Assembly (NCBI RefSeq): GCF_001440475.1
Contig: NZ_LLYB01000065.1
Location: forward strand, 1-64,000
Origin: Bradyrhizobium lablabi
GTDB taxonomy: Bacteria; Pseudomonadota; Alphaproteobacteria; Rhizobiales; Xanthobacteraceae
Length of the DNA: 64,000 nucleotides
Reading direction: 5' to 3'
This document shows positions 10,387 to 18,807 of this stretch, piece after piece. Positions within the stretch are counted from its first letter, which is position 1; each line of letters begins with the position of its first letter. Below the pieces are notes generated by a model. The model saw nothing but the letters and a program-made list of their open reading frames with translations. It was not told the origin of the DNA and searched no databases. Both the position numbers and the translations under genes were made by a program.

Positions 10387-10659
10387 ATGGCCACCTCCGC
10401 CGCCGCCGTCCAGGACGAGCCCGCGACACGATTCGCCAAAGACCAGCTCAAGGCCATCATCGAGCGCATCGAGCGTCTGGAAGAGGAAAAGAAGACGATC
10501 TCCGACGACATCCGCGACGTCTATGCCGAAGCCAAGGGCAACGGCTTCGACACCAAGGCGTTGCGCACCATCGTGCGGATGCGCAAGCAGGACGCCAACG
10601 AGCGCGCCGAGCAGGAAACCATTCTGGAAACCTACATGCAGGCGCTTGGGATGCTGTGA
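10387..10659 (+). CDS. gapR: GapR family nucleoid-associated protein (DUF2312)
   Basis: A 90-residue protein of the DUF2312 family. GapR of Caulobacter binds overtwisted DNA ahead of replication and transcription forks and helps topoisomerases. The helical core is present: [20 protein letters not shown], then [20 protein letters not shown] and [16 protein letters not shown]. The start ATG follows AGGAG with 7 bases spacing. The gene stands alone between two palindromic repeats and behind a strong hairpin. Confidence 0.9.
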   Translation: MATSAAAVQDEPATRFAKDQLKAIIERIERLEEEKKTISDDIRDVYAEAKGNGFDTKALRTIVRMRKQDANERAEQETILETYMQALGML

Positions 10660-10675
10660 GGCGAACGCCTCGCAC

Positions 10676-10736
10676 GTAGCCCGGATGGAGCCAACAGGTC
10701 GCGCGAGTGCGCGCCCGATGGCTCCATTCGGGCTAC
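10676..10736. repeat. long inverted repeat (GTAGCCCGGATGGAGCC family)
   Basis: GTAGCCCGGATGGAGCCA (10676-10693) and TGGCTCCATTCGGGCTAC (10719-10736) pair over 18 bases with one mismatch, around a GC-rich loop. It follows gapR by 16 bases and may help end its transcript. Confidence 0.75.
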
Positions 10737-10772
10737 GGCCTACGGCACAGCAACTCGCATTTGTGGCTATGG

Positions 10773-10792
10773 GTCCTCGCGTTGGCGAGGAC
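10773..10792. repeat. short hairpin repeat, relative of the 3839-3858 element
   Basis: GTCCTCGC-GTTG-GCGAGGAC, preceded by TATGGG and followed by GACATC. The same frame (TATGGGTCC, hairpin, GGAC, ACGAC) occurs at 3833-3864, so both belong to one repeat family. Confidence 0.6.
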
Positions 10793-10828
10793 GACATCGA
10801 GCTTTGTAAAAGCGGTGCGGCGCGAGGC

Positions 10829-12475
10829 CTAGCGCAGCGCGGCGGTGCGCACCACGAATGACTGCGTCGGCAGTTGCGTGGTCGCCGATCCCGTGAAGCG
10901 GTCGCAGGTCATGCCCATCATCGGGTCATCCGAGAAGGTCATGGCGATCGCAGCGCGCGGCTTGACGAAATGGCTGCGCATCTGGGTCATTTCGGTGTCG
11001 CCGAGCACCGTCGTCGACATCGCGCTGCTTGCGCTCGGCGCCAGCATCATGACCCGCATCCAGATATCGTTGCCCTTCGCGGCGGCGAGGCGGGTCGAGG
11101 TGGCGACCACGGTGTCCTGACCCTGAGCGCCCTGCGGTGCCCCCTGTGGTCCCTTGGCGACCACGGTGTTGATTTCGGTCGATGCAGCACCAGCGCTGCG
11201 TACCGGACGCACGCTGCTGCGCGGCACTGGCGCGGAGGCCGCGACGATGTTGGCGCGGTCGACCGGCGAAGCAGCGGCCGGCGCATAGGCCATCGCCCTG
11301 TTGAAGCTCTCGTTGACGCTGGCGGTCGGTTGCGGGTCGGTGGCAGTGGCGAGGGCCTGGCGGGCGCGGAGGGCGGCGACCTGTGCGGGGGTCGCCTGAT
11401 TCGCCGCCTTCGGCACGTCGTCCCAGAAGCCGCGGGAATTGATGATATCGGCCGGCGTCTGCGGCTTCGGCTCGCTTGTCTCGGCGGAAACCGCCGCGGC
11501 CTGCTTCGCCTCGGGCTTGGACTCAGTTCTGGCCTTGGGCGCCGCTACGATCTGCGCGTCAGCCGCGGCAAGCTGGATGGTTGCGCCGACCGGCTTGGCT
11601 CGTGGGGTCGGGATCGGGTCGGCGGATTTCACAGCAGCCACACTGGCCGGTGCGGGCTTCTCGTTCTTGACGGGAGCGTTTGCGCCCTCGTCATCCTCTT
11701 CCGTCGACTTGCCGCCCTTGAACAGCGATGCGAACAGGTTAGGCATCTTGACGGTTGCGGCATTGTCGCCATTGCCGCGTCGCTCGATGTCGGCGCGGGC
11801 CAGCTCATAGCCCTTCATCGGACCGCTGGAAGACTGGTGGACGGTGCGCCCATCCGGGAAGACCTTGGCCAGCTGATCGTGGGTCATGCGTGGCCAGTGA
11901 CGGATGCTGCCGGTGTCGAGATGGACGAACGGCGATCCCGAGGTCGGGTAGAAGCCGACGCCGCCACGCTGCAGGCGGAGCCCGGCGGCGCGGACCTGCT
12001 CGAGCGACACGCCCGGAATGAAGAAGTCCATCGCATGGCCGAGCATGTGCTGGCTGAAGCGGGCCACGCCGGAAGAGCGGCGGCGGAGCATGGCGTTGGT
12101 GGCGGGGGAGCGGTAGGCGGAGATGATCTGGATCGGCTGCTTGCCGTCGACGTCGCGGTAGACTTCCCAGACGATGTCGAACAGGTGCCGATCCATCGTG
12201 GTGGAGTCCTGGCTGCGCCAGTCGCGGAGGAAATGATTGAGCTTTTTCAGCGCGTCTTCGTCGTAGCGGCCGTCGCGCTTGAAGGTGACGGTGAGGTCTT
12301 CGCCGGAATGGGTGTGGTGGAAGGAGAGGGTGCGGGTCTCGTTCAGCGCCGTCGCGTCATGCACCGTGCCGGCGCCCGCCAGGAGCAACAGCGAGGTCAG
12401 GCCGATCCGATATCCGGCTTTCGAAGACAGCGGATTGAATTGGCGCGCGAAACCAGCCAGCACGTATAAGCCCAC
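10829..12475 (-). CDS. DUF882 / peptidase M15-like cell-wall protein with long disordered tail
   Basis: A 548-residue protein with an N-terminal hydrophobic segment (RIGLTSLLLLAGAGTV). A DUF882 (YcbK-like, M15 peptidase fold) domain spans about residues 45-210: QIISAYRSPATNAMLR, the zinc-ligand stretch SQHMLGHAMDF and FVHLDTGSIRHW. This matches LAS/M15 metal sites, so a peptidoglycan-linked role is likely. The remaining 330 residues are Ala/Pro/Lys-rich and probably disordered. The start is GTG at 12475. It lies 256 bases downstream of an L,D-transpeptidase gene on the same strand. Confidence 0.82.
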   Translation of the reverse strand: MGLYVLAGFARQFNPLSSKAGYRIGLTSLLLLAGAGTVHDATALNETRTLSFHHTHSGEDLTVTFKRDGRYDEDALKKLNHFLRDWRSQDSTTMDRHLFDIVWEVYRDVDGKQPIQIISAYRSPATNAMLRRRSSGVARFSQHMLGHAMDFFIPGVSLEQVRAAGLRLQRGGVGFYPTSGSPFVHLDTGSIRHWPRMTHDQLAKVFPDGRTVHQSSSGPMKGYELARADIERRGNGDNAATVKMPNLFASLFKGGKSTEEDDEGANAPVKNEKPAPASVAAVKSADPIPTPRAKPVGATIQLAAADAQIVAAPKARTESKPEAKQAAAVSAETSEPKPQTPADIINSRGFWDDVPKAANQATPAQVAALRARQALATATDPQPTASVNESFNRAMAYAPAAASPVDRANIVAASAPVPRSSVRPVRSAGAASTEINTVVAKGPQGAPQGAQGQDTVVATSTRLAAAKGNDIWMRVMMLAPSASSAMSTTVLGDTEMTQMRSHFVKPRAAIAMTFSDDPMMGMTCDRFTGSATTQLPTQSFVVRTAALR

Positions 12476-12659
12476 CCAGTCGACGAGCGTTCACGGTTTT
12501 CTTTTGCAGACCCCCGGCAAAAGACGGTGAACGCTTTCTTAAAGCAGGAGGGTTAAACCGAGGTTTACCGACCTGCCCCCAAGCAAGCTTTAACCTAACG
12601 CGTGGACTATGGCGAAAAAGTGCCGGGCACCCGCTACGGCAGGGATAATGGTTAACGTA

Positions 12660-12688
12660 AACAACCTCTCCGCAAAGGAGAGGTTGTT
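12660..12688 (-). terminator. perfect 12-bp hairpin downstream of the L,D-transpeptidase gene
   Basis: AACAACCTCTCC (12660-12671) and GGAGAGGTTGTT (12677-12688) are exact reverse complements around GCAAA. It lies 44 bases past the stop of the transpeptidase gene. The tract after it on the minus strand (TTACGTTAAC) is only weakly T-rich, so termination is probable but not certain. Confidence 0.55.
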
Positions 12689-12731
12689 GATTTCATTAAT
12701 AGATTCTTGCCGTAGACCGTAGTCCTCCGGA

Positions 12732-14840
12732 TTACCGGGTGAACCGCGGCTGCGGCCGCCGGCCGACCGGCGCCGGCGGCGTCACGGGCGACGGACCGCC
12801 AAACAGGCGCTCGAAGAACGAGGGGCCGGAGGAATAGGTGTTGTCGCTGGCGAAGTTGACGCCGGCCGGCAGGCTCGAGCCGGACGGGCGCGTGTAGCTC
12901 GGCTGCGCATGGGCGACCAGCGCCTCGAGGTCCTTGCTGCGGCTGTTCTTGAGCAAGGCGATCATCACGGAGTCGCGGCCGTAGATGTCCTTGCGGATCT
13001 GCAGCTTGCCGGCGTCGTCCACGAACGCGGTCTGGTAGGTGATGTTGACCGGGATCGGTGTCGGGAATTTCAGGTCGATCTCGCTGCGGCCGTACATGCC
13101 GCGGATCCTCTCCGGCGTGTAGCGCTCGTTCGGCATCGTGATGTTGAGCAGGGTCGCGGCGTATTGATCCGGATTCTGCACCCGCATGCAGCCGTGGCTG
13201 AAGGCGCGTTCTTCCTTCGCGAACAGATGCTTGTCCGGGGTGTCGTGCTGATAGACCAGGAACTTGTTCGGGAAGTTGAAGCGGACGCGGCCAAGCGCGT
13301 TGGCTTCGCCCGGCGGCTGCGAAATGTGGATGCTGCCGTCGCGGTTACGCTCGAGCCTCAGGCCCATGCGCTGCAGCACGGTCGGATCCTGCTGCAGGGC
13401 CGGCAGATATTCGTTGTAGATGATCGACGGCGGCACGTTCCAGGTCGGGTTGACGGTGATGAACTTCATCGTTTCCGTCAGCATCGGTGTGGCGTGCTTG
13501 CCCGGCTTTCCGGTCACCACGCGGGTGTTCCAGACCTGGTGACCGTTCTGCATCACCTTGAGCGTGAAGTCGGGCACGTTGAGAATGACATAGGCGTTGC
13601 CGAGCGAACTCGCGCCGAGCTGGCGCGGCAGCCAGCGCCAGCGCTCCATGTTGACCAGGACCGTATCGATCTGCCGGTCACGCTTCGGGCTGTTGAGAGC
13701 CTTCACCGTGCGGTCGTCGAGCACGCCGGTCGGCTTGAGATCGGCGCTCTCCTGGAATTTGCGCACGGCGGCGGCGACCTTGGCGTCGTAACGCGCGTCG
13801 TCGTGGTTCTCGACGCCGAGCTTGGCGCGCAGTTGCGGCACGCGCGAATCTTCCGGCGCGACTTCACCCTGCTTCTTGGTGGCGGCCTTGAACGCCAGCG
13901 CCGGACCTTCGGCGATCTGCGCCATCGGTCCGTCGCCCTGGCCGCGCAGCTCGGCGAGCTTGGCCTTCAGCTCCTTGTAGAGCTTGTGCGGCGGGTTGTA
14001 GCCGTCGAGCGCGGCGGAAGCATCCTTGGCGGTCGAGATATTGGCGAGCACTTCGGCCGGATCGGTCGGGTGCTCGGGATATTGGATGTCGGCGGAGACC
14101 TGCGACCAGTGCATCCGGCCGCTCTGGGCCTGTCGCGCATAGTCGAGCATGCTCGCGGTCAGCTTCAGTTCGGCTTCGGCGAGTTGGTCCGGCGAAGCGG
14201 CGGCGGAGGCAAAATCCGGCACCGGATAGTCGGCCGGATTGAGGCCCTCGGAGGCGGCGTCCTTCAGGCGGGCGATCACGCCCTTGCCGCTGTCGGTCAA
14301 TTTGCCGGCTTGCGTCCATTGCGGCGCATAGTCACGCGCGGTGTAGAATTTCTCGACGGCGGCGCGCTCGTTCTTGCGATCGAAATAGCGCAGCGATTTG
14401 GTGCCGATCATGTCGCGCAGCCGCTCGGCAACCGGCTGGTCGGCCGGTGCGACGGTGCTGACCTTCACCGGCTCCTTGGCAGGTTCGGCGGCGGGCGCGG
14501 TGGCCGTCGCAGCCGGAGGCGTGACGGTCGCGTCGTCGGGCTTGGCAGCAGGCGCGGTAACGGTTTCGGCCGGTTTGGTCTCAGCTGGCTTGTCGACGGC
14601 CTTGGCTGCATCAGGCACCGAGGCGGTGGAGTCCACCTTGAAATCGCCGATGGTCGGAGGCGGAACGTTCGCGGGTTCGGGGCGCGGAACTGCTGCGTCG
14701 ATGGCGAGCTCGGCGGCGCTGGCACGTGGCGTGGTCGACTGACCCGCCAGGGCTGAGGTCGCAGACACCGTGAGGAAGGTTGCCGCGACGGCCATCAGCA
14801 CGCGGTCAAATCCTGCACGATTCGTCGAACAGTCACGCAT
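12732..14840 (-). CDS. L,D-transpeptidase (YcbB/YkuD family)
   Basis: Periplasmic enzyme expected to make 3-3 peptidoglycan cross-links. The 702-residue protein has a signal peptide (VLMAVAATFLTVSATSALA), an Ala/Pro/Lys-rich linker to about residue 135, a helical scaffold, a peptidoglycan-binding segment (VRKFQESADLKPTGVLDDRT, about 340-390) and a YkuD domain with SHGCMRVQNP; His549 and Cys551 are the catalytic pair. The ATG at 14840 is preferred to a GTG two codons upstream because AAGGGGGT sits 6-7 bases before it. Together with the downstream DUF882 gene it forms a cell-wall block. Confidence 0.9.
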   Translation of the reverse strand: MRDCSTNRAGFDRVLMAVAATFLTVSATSALAGQSTTPRASAAELAIDAAVPRPEPANVPPPTIGDFKVDSTASVPDAAKAVDKPAETKPAETVTAPAAKPDDATVTPPAATATAPAAEPAKEPVKVSTVAPADQPVAERLRDMIGTKSLRYFDRKNERAAVEKFYTARDYAPQWTQAGKLTDSGKGVIARLKDAASEGLNPADYPVPDFASAAASPDQLAEAELKLTASMLDYARQAQSGRMHWSQVSADIQYPEHPTDPAEVLANISTAKDASAALDGYNPPHKLYKELKAKLAELRGQGDGPMAQIAEGPALAFKAATKKQGEVAPEDSRVPQLRAKLGVENHDDARYDAKVAAAVRKFQESADLKPTGVLDDRTVKALNSPKRDRQIDTVLVNMERWRWLPRQLGASSLGNAYVILNVPDFTLKVMQNGHQVWNTRVVTGKPGKHATPMLTETMKFITVNPTWNVPPSIIYNEYLPALQQDPTVLQRMGLRLERNRDGSIHISQPPGEANALGRVRFNFPNKFLVYQHDTPDKHLFAKEERAFSHGCMRVQNPDQYAATLLNITMPNERYTPERIRGMYGRSEIDLKFPTPIPVNITYQTAFVDDAGKLQIRKDIYGRDSVMIALLKNSRSKDLEALVAHAQPSYTRPSGSSLPAGVNFASDNTYSSGPSFFERLFGGPSPVTPPAPVGRRPQPRFTR

Positions 14841-15204
14841 CGTCACACCCCCTTGGGCGAAACTGCCCCGGCATGGAACAGTTCGTTGGCATCGTCATAG
14901 CTTGCGCGGGAAGCGCCGGCTTCGATCGGTTTTCGTACGCCTGCACGCATTTGATTCAAACGCAGACGATACATGTGCCCCACTCATGCAGCCAGCGCCA
15001 TGCGGGACAACTCACGACAAACTGACCTCAAACTACCCGTTGAAATTTCGGGTCGCGTGTTTTTTGCCACGCCACCCGCCCTTTGTCTGTCACCGGCAAG
15101 CCACGGTTCAAAAGCTTCCGAGTATGTGATGTCGTTGGTTTGCCACGATCTTTGCCACGCGGACGCCATAATCCCGCGAGGTGCCGTTCGCCTGAATTTG
15201 CGTC
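14841..15204. other. 364-base spacer with three TTTGCCACG repeats
   Basis: No gene is supported. It is the upstream region of the L,D-transpeptidase gene. The nonamer TTTGCCACG occurs three times in direct orientation, at 15063-15071, 15139-15147 and 15151-15159; the last two are 12 bases apart, about one helical turn. These may be binding sites, possibly for the adjacent response regulator. No sigma-54 type promoter (TGGCAC-N5-TTGCA) with correct spacing was found. Confidence 0.4.
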
Positions 15205-16704
15205 TCAGTTGGCGTCCTGCGCGCCGCCTTCGGCCGGGTCGTTGGCCGCGGCCTCATCGAGCTTGCGGTAGAGCGTGGAGCGGCCGATCTTGAGCCGGCG
15301 CGCGACCTCCGACATCTGGCCGCGATAATGCGAGATCGCGAAACGGATGATCTCGTTCTCCATGTCCTCCAGCGGCCGCACCTCGCCGGCTGAGGTCAGC
15401 ATCGAGAGGCTGCCGGCAGTGGCGAGCGGAGCCATGGGTATTTCGCTACCCGATACCAGGGACGGTGCCGCTGACGGCGCGACGATCAAGGGTTCGCTGT
15501 GCGCGAACTGGCCGTCCGGAACGGCGTGACCGACGGTCTGCGGGAAATCGGACAGGCCGAGCTGGTCGCTCTCACTCATGACGACAGCGCGATAGACCGT
15601 GTTCTCGAGCTGGCGGATATTGCCCGGCCAATCGAGCTGGGCGAGATGGGCAACGGCCTCGCCGCTGATGCCGGTGATGGTGCGGTTTTCCTCGGCGGCA
15701 AAGCGCGCCAGGAAATGCCGCAACAGATGCGGAATGTCTTCGCGCCGCATCCGTAACGGCGGGATCGTCAGCGGCAGCACGTGCAGCCGGTAGAACAGGT
15801 CTTCGCGGAACGCGCCGCTCTTCACGAGGTCGAGCAGCTTGCGGTTGGTTGCGGAAATGATGCGGACGTCGACCTTCACCGGCTTGCGGCCGCCGACCGC
15901 CTCGACGGTGCCCTCCTGCAGCGCGCGCAGCAGTTTTACCTGCGCCGCCAGCGGCAACTCGCCGACCTCGTCGAGAAACAGCGTGCCGCCGGAAGCTTCG
16001 ACGAACTTGCCCATGTGGCGTTCGGTGGCGCCGGTGAAGGCGCCCTTCTCGTGACCGAACAGGATCGATTCCACGAGATTGTCGGGGATGGCACCGCAAT
16101 TGACCGCGACGAAGGGTTTTGACTTGCGTTCGCCGGAGCCATGGATGGCGCGGGCGAACAATTCCTTGCCGACGCCGGACTCGCCCTCGACCAGCACCGG
16201 AATGCTCGAGGCCGCCGCCTTCTGCGCGGTGCGCAGCACGGCCGCCATGGTTTCGCTGCGGGTGATGATGTCGGCAAACGTCAGCCGGCCTTCGCGGCTG
16301 TGGCGGATGCGTTGCAACTCGCCCTTGAGCGCCGAGGTGTTGAGCGCATTGCGCAGCGACACCTGCAGCCGTTCGAAGCTCGCCGGCTTGACCACGAAAT
16401 CCTGCGCGCCGGCGCGCATCGCCGAAACCACATTGTCGATGCCGCCATGGGCGGTCTGCACGATGACGGGGATGCTCAGGCCGGCTTCACGCATTTTTGA
16501 AAGCACGCCGAGGCCGTCGAGGCCGGGCATCACGAGGTCGAGCACCACCGCATCGATCGCCTGCGCATCCGGCGCGGTCAGCAGCGCGACGGCTGCATCG
16601 CCGCTATCGGCGACGAGGGCCTCATAGCCGCACTTCTGCACCATGTTCTCAACCAAACGGCGCTGCACGGCGTCGTCATCGGCAATCAAAATGGTGGCAG
16701 CCAT
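15205..16704 (-). CDS. orphan sigma-54-dependent response regulator (NtrC-like)
   Basis: A 499-residue activator with three parts. The receiver domain (1-120) has phospho-acceptor Asp56 in VVLDLVMPG. The AAA+ domain has Walker A GESGVGKE (174-181), the sigma-54 contact loop GAFTGA (221-226) and Walker B TLFLDEVGEL. The C-terminal Fis-type helix-turn-helix reads VARRLKIGRSTLYRKL. It would switch on RpoN promoters when phosphorylated. No histidine kinase gene is adjacent, so its sensor is elsewhere. The next gene on the strand is an L,D-transpeptidase. Confidence 0.93.
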   Translation of the reverse strand: MAATILIADDDAVQRRLVENMVQKCGYEALVADSGDAAVALLTAPDAQAIDAVVLDLVMPGLDGLGVLSKMREAGLSIPVIVQTAHGGIDNVVSAMRAGAQDFVVKPASFERLQVSLRNALNTSALKGELQRIRHSREGRLTFADIITRSETMAAVLRTAQKAAASSIPVLVEGESGVGKELFARAIHGSGERKSKPFVAVNCGAIPDNLVESILFGHEKGAFTGATERHMGKFVEASGGTLFLDEVGELPLAAQVKLLRALQEGTVEAVGGRKPVKVDVRIISATNRKLLDLVKSGAFREDLFYRLHVLPLTIPPLRMRREDIPHLLRHFLARFAAEENRTITGISGEAVAHLAQLDWPGNIRQLENTVYRAVVMSESDQLGLSDFPQTVGHAVPDGQFAHSEPLIVAPSAAPSLVSGSEIPMAPLATAGSLSMLTSAGEVRPLEDMENEIIRFAISHYRGQMSEVARRLKIGRSTLYRKLDEAAANDPAEGGAQDAN

Positions 16705-16806
16705 GGCTCTCCCCGCACGCTACACAATGTATCGAATCGGGGCACTTTCGCCGATGCCGATTAACGCCCTCTTAATCGTTGAAGAACGGCGATGTTGTGG
16801 AGGAAC

Positions 16807-17451
16807 CTAGAGGTTGAGGTGTGGCCACACCTCAAGCGCGCCGCGATAGCACATGTCCAGAGCCACATAGAGGATGATGGCGAGGCCGACATAGGCGATC
16901 CAGCGGTGCTTTTCCAGAAGCCGCGCGATGAAGTTGGCGGCGAGCCCCATCAGGGCGATGGAAAGCGCCAACCCGAAGATCAGGATCATCGGGTGCTCGC
17001 GCGCGGCGCCCGCGACGGCGAGCACGTTGTCGAGCGACATCGAGACGTCCGCGATCGTGATCTGCCACACGGCCTGGCCAAGCGTTTTCTGATGACGCGC
17101 CGCGGCTGACGCATCGATCGCGCTTGCCGCCGAGAGGCTCTGCATTTTGGGTTCGTGATGATGCGAGGTGTGCAACTCGCGCCACATCTTCCAGCACACC
17201 CAGAGCAGCAGAACGCCGCCGGCAAGCAACAGTCCGATGATCTGCAAGAGCTGGACCGTGATCGAGGCAAAGCCGATGCGCAGGATCGTGGCGGCCGCGA
17301 TGCCGATGAGAATTGCCTTCTTGCGCTGCCCTTCTGGCAGGCCTGCGGCTGCAAGGCCGATGACGATCGCATTGTCGCCGGCGAGCACCAGGTCGATCAT
17401 CACGACCTGGAAAAGTGCCGTCAGGGATTGTGAGGAGATTAGTTCCAGCAT
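16807..17451 (-). CDS. TerC family (YjbE-like) integral membrane protein
   Basis: A 214-residue protein with about seven membrane helices. The first helix has VVMIDLVLAGDNAIVIG, the acidic DN motif of the TerC/YjbE group, and a second charged helix has ITIADVSMSLDNVLAVAG, an internal repeat of it. The group is linked to metal export, often manganese. I placed the start at the ATG of MLELISSQ (17451) because GGAG precedes it. An ATG 11 codons upstream (17484) has no Shine-Dalgarno and sits against a hairpin (17486-17503). The substrate is not shown by the sequence. Confidence 0.82.
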   Translation of the reverse strand: MLELISSQSLTALFQVVMIDLVLAGDNAIVIGLAAAGLPEGQRKKAILIGIAAATILRIGFASITVQLLQIIGLLLAGGVLLLWVCWKMWRELHTSHHHEPKMQSLSAASAIDASAAARHQKTLGQAVWQITIADVSMSLDNVLAVAGAAREHPMILIFGLALSIALMGLAANFIARLLEKHRWIAYVGLAIILYVALDMCYRGALEVWPHLNL

Positions 17452-17485
17452 CCGGGCCACTCCGTTGAAAGTCCAATCCGACATC

Positions 17486-17555
17486 GCAGTTCGACTGAAC
17501 TGCCAGAGGGGCCCGGGCTTGGATGTGCGTAGAAGAAAGACGCAGTCAGACTGCG
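17486..17555. other. two palindromes in the upstream region of terC
   Basis: GCAGTTC-GACT-GAACTGC (17486-17503) is a perfect 7-bp hairpin beside the upstream alternative terC start. CGCAGTC-A-GACTGCG (17541-17555) is a perfect 7-bp palindrome with a one-base centre, better suited to a dimeric regulator than to an RNA hairpin. No manganese (yybP-ykoY) riboswitch could be recognised. Confidence 0.4.
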
Positions 17556-17571
17556 CACAAATGCGTTTCCG

Positions 17572-17913
17572 TTATTCAGGTTGATCCGAGAGGGCGAAGA
17601 GCCTGACCATCTGATCGGGCTCGATCAGAATGGAGAGGACGACGCCGATGAACGTCAGGCTTCCCGCGAGGTCGAACCACATGATGCGGAAGCGGTCGTG
17701 CCGGCAGAGCAGCGCAAATCCGGCCGTCAATGCCGCAACCGCAAAGAGCAGGGTGACGATCGCGGGCGCGAGCGCATCTGCCGGCACCACGTTCCGGATT
17801 CCCACGGTCGCAACCAGCGCCACGATCAGGATGCCGGCAAACAACTCCTTGCCGCGGGCCACAGGGGGCCGGGAAGGCGTCTCAACAATCTGACTGCGGT
17901 CCAAGAATGCCAT
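17572..17913 (-). CDS. small membrane protein, function unknown (113 aa)
   Basis: Three membrane segments are visible: LFAGILIVALVATVGI, ALAPAIVTLLFAVAALTAGF and IMWFDLAGSLTFIGVVLSIL. There is a short N-terminal cytoplasmic stretch and an acidic end. No family was recognised. The start is ATG at 17913. It lies upstream of terC on the same strand (88 bases between its stop and the longer terC frame), so the two may share a transcript, and it is divergent from the Xre gene. Confidence 0.65.
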   Translation of the reverse strand: MAFLDRSQIVETPSRPPVARGKELFAGILIVALVATVGIRNVVPADALAPAIVTLLFAVAALTAGFALLCRHDRFRIMWFDLAGSLTFIGVVLSILIEPDQMVRLFALSDQPE

Positions 17914-17971
17914 CTGATTCTTATTCGTGAACTGAGATTGTGGTAGGGAACATCACCCATCCCGTCATTCA

Positions 17972-17991
17972 GTTTAGATAGTTTAGTAAAC
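17972..17991 (+). promoter_or_regulatory. AT-rich repeat abutting the Xre start, candidate operator
   Basis: GTTTAGATAGTTTAGTAAAC directly precedes the ATG at 17992. It contains GTTTAG twice and the palindrome GTTTA-G-TAAAC. There is no Shine-Dalgarno, so the transcript may begin at or very near the ATG (leaderless) and the repeat could be both -10 region and operator. Confidence 0.4.
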
Positions 17992-18324
17992 ATGAAACGA
18001 GGAAAACATCAAGACGTTTTCGCTGAACGGGCTGCCGGCAAGGCTGTGCCGGAAGCAAGGCAATTGCGGAAACTAGCCGGGGATTGGCTCAAGCAGCGAC
18101 GGGCGGATGCCGAATTGTCGCAGGCGGATCTCGCTGCACGCCTTGGCCTGAAGTATTACACTTTCATTTCACAGGTGGAGAACGGCTTCAGCCGTGTTCC
18201 AACCGAAATCATGGGGGCATGGGCCAGCGAATTGGGTATTGAACAGTCGGCCTTCGCTAGGCATTTGTTAATGTACTACGAGCCGGAATTACATCGGCTG
18301 CTGTTCGGAGCGGAGAACAAATGA
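17992..18324 (+). CDS. Xre family helix-turn-helix regulator (110 aa)
   Basis: A lambda-repressor-type HTH spans about residues 30-85: LKQRRADAELSQADLAARLG, then YYTFISQVENGFSRVPTEI, with the recognition helix around YTFISQVENG. The C-terminus is short and has no sensor domain. The gene overlaps the next one by ATGA, so both are made together. It is the first ATG after an in-frame stop at 17977-17979, which fixes the start. It probably represses its own operon; the target set is unknown. Confidence 0.85.
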   Translation: MKRGKHQDVFAERAAGKAVPEARQLRKLAGDWLKQRRADAELSQADLAARLGLKYYTFISQVENGFSRVPTEIMGAWASELGIEQSAFARHLLMYYEPELHRLLFGAENK

Positions 18325-18764
18325 GCGTCGTTGCGTTCGAGCGCAAACAGAACACCGGCGAGTGGAGCGAAAGGGAACTGAGCACCATCCTGGCCGCACT
18401 GAGCGCCGCGACCGCGCCGGGCACCGGACGCGAATGGGAAATCGGCACGACGGAAAAGGGCGACGTCCAGTTTTATCTGCTGGGCTCGCTGCCGGATCAG
18501 GCCTGTGAATTGTGCGTTTCTCGAATCGGCGGCCGCTACATCCTGGAAGACGGACTCGGCCGGCTGCTGTTCGAGCATCGAAACCTCGATCTTGTTGCCC
18601 TGCACGCCAAGGCCGCCGTCCCGTCGACATCGTGGATCATGGTCCGCGCGATCACATTGTGGTGTGCGGTTCGCAGCGCGTTCCACGAAAAGGCCGAGCC
18701 GTGGCTCGTCGAAGGTGAAGAACTGTTCGTCCAGTTCGTCCCACAGCTCGCGGCGTTCGCCTGA
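18321..18764 (+). CDS. hypothetical protein coupled to the Xre regulator (147 aa)
   Basis: The product has no recognised domain. It reads as a compact alpha/beta protein: TILAALSAATAPGTGREWEI, then GDVQFYLLG, CELCVSRIGGRYILEDG and a C-terminal VEGEELFVQFVPQLAAF. There is no membrane segment or signal peptide. Its ATG overlaps the Xre stop, so the pair is translationally coupled and the protein may be a partner or effector of the regulator; this is inferred from arrangement alone. A toxin role is possible but nothing in the sequence shows it. Confidence 0.7.
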   Translation: MSVVAFERKQNTGEWSERELSTILAALSAATAPGTGREWEIGTTEKGDVQFYLLGSLPDQACELCVSRIGGRYILEDGLGRLLFEHRNLDLVALHAKAAVPSTSWIMVRAITLWCAVRSAFHEKAEPWLVEGEELFVQFVPQLAAFA

Positions 18765-18807
18765 TCTCCTGCCCATTTCCTGATCACCTCCCAATTTTGA
18801 AAGTGTC

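Noticed and set aside
10874-12469. A 531-codon plus-strand frame opposite the DUF882 gene
   Set aside because: Low-complexity Arg/Gly/Ala product without motifs, fully explained as antisense of the DUF882 protein.
12649-12723. A 24-codon plus-strand ORF (ATG GTT AAC ...) across the 12-bp hairpin after the transpeptidase gene
   Set aside because: It has an AGGGATA-like site, but lies antisense in a terminator region between two minus-strand genes and has no gene behind it to regulate.
12909-14756. A 615-codon plus-strand frame opposite the L,D-transpeptidase gene
   Set aside because: No recognisable domain or start signal; it is the antisense shadow of a gene with a clear YkuD active site and signal peptide.
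17485-17571. A possible manganese (yybP-ykoY) riboswitch before terC
   Set aside because: The hairpins present do not carry the conserved internal-loop sequences of that riboswitch.
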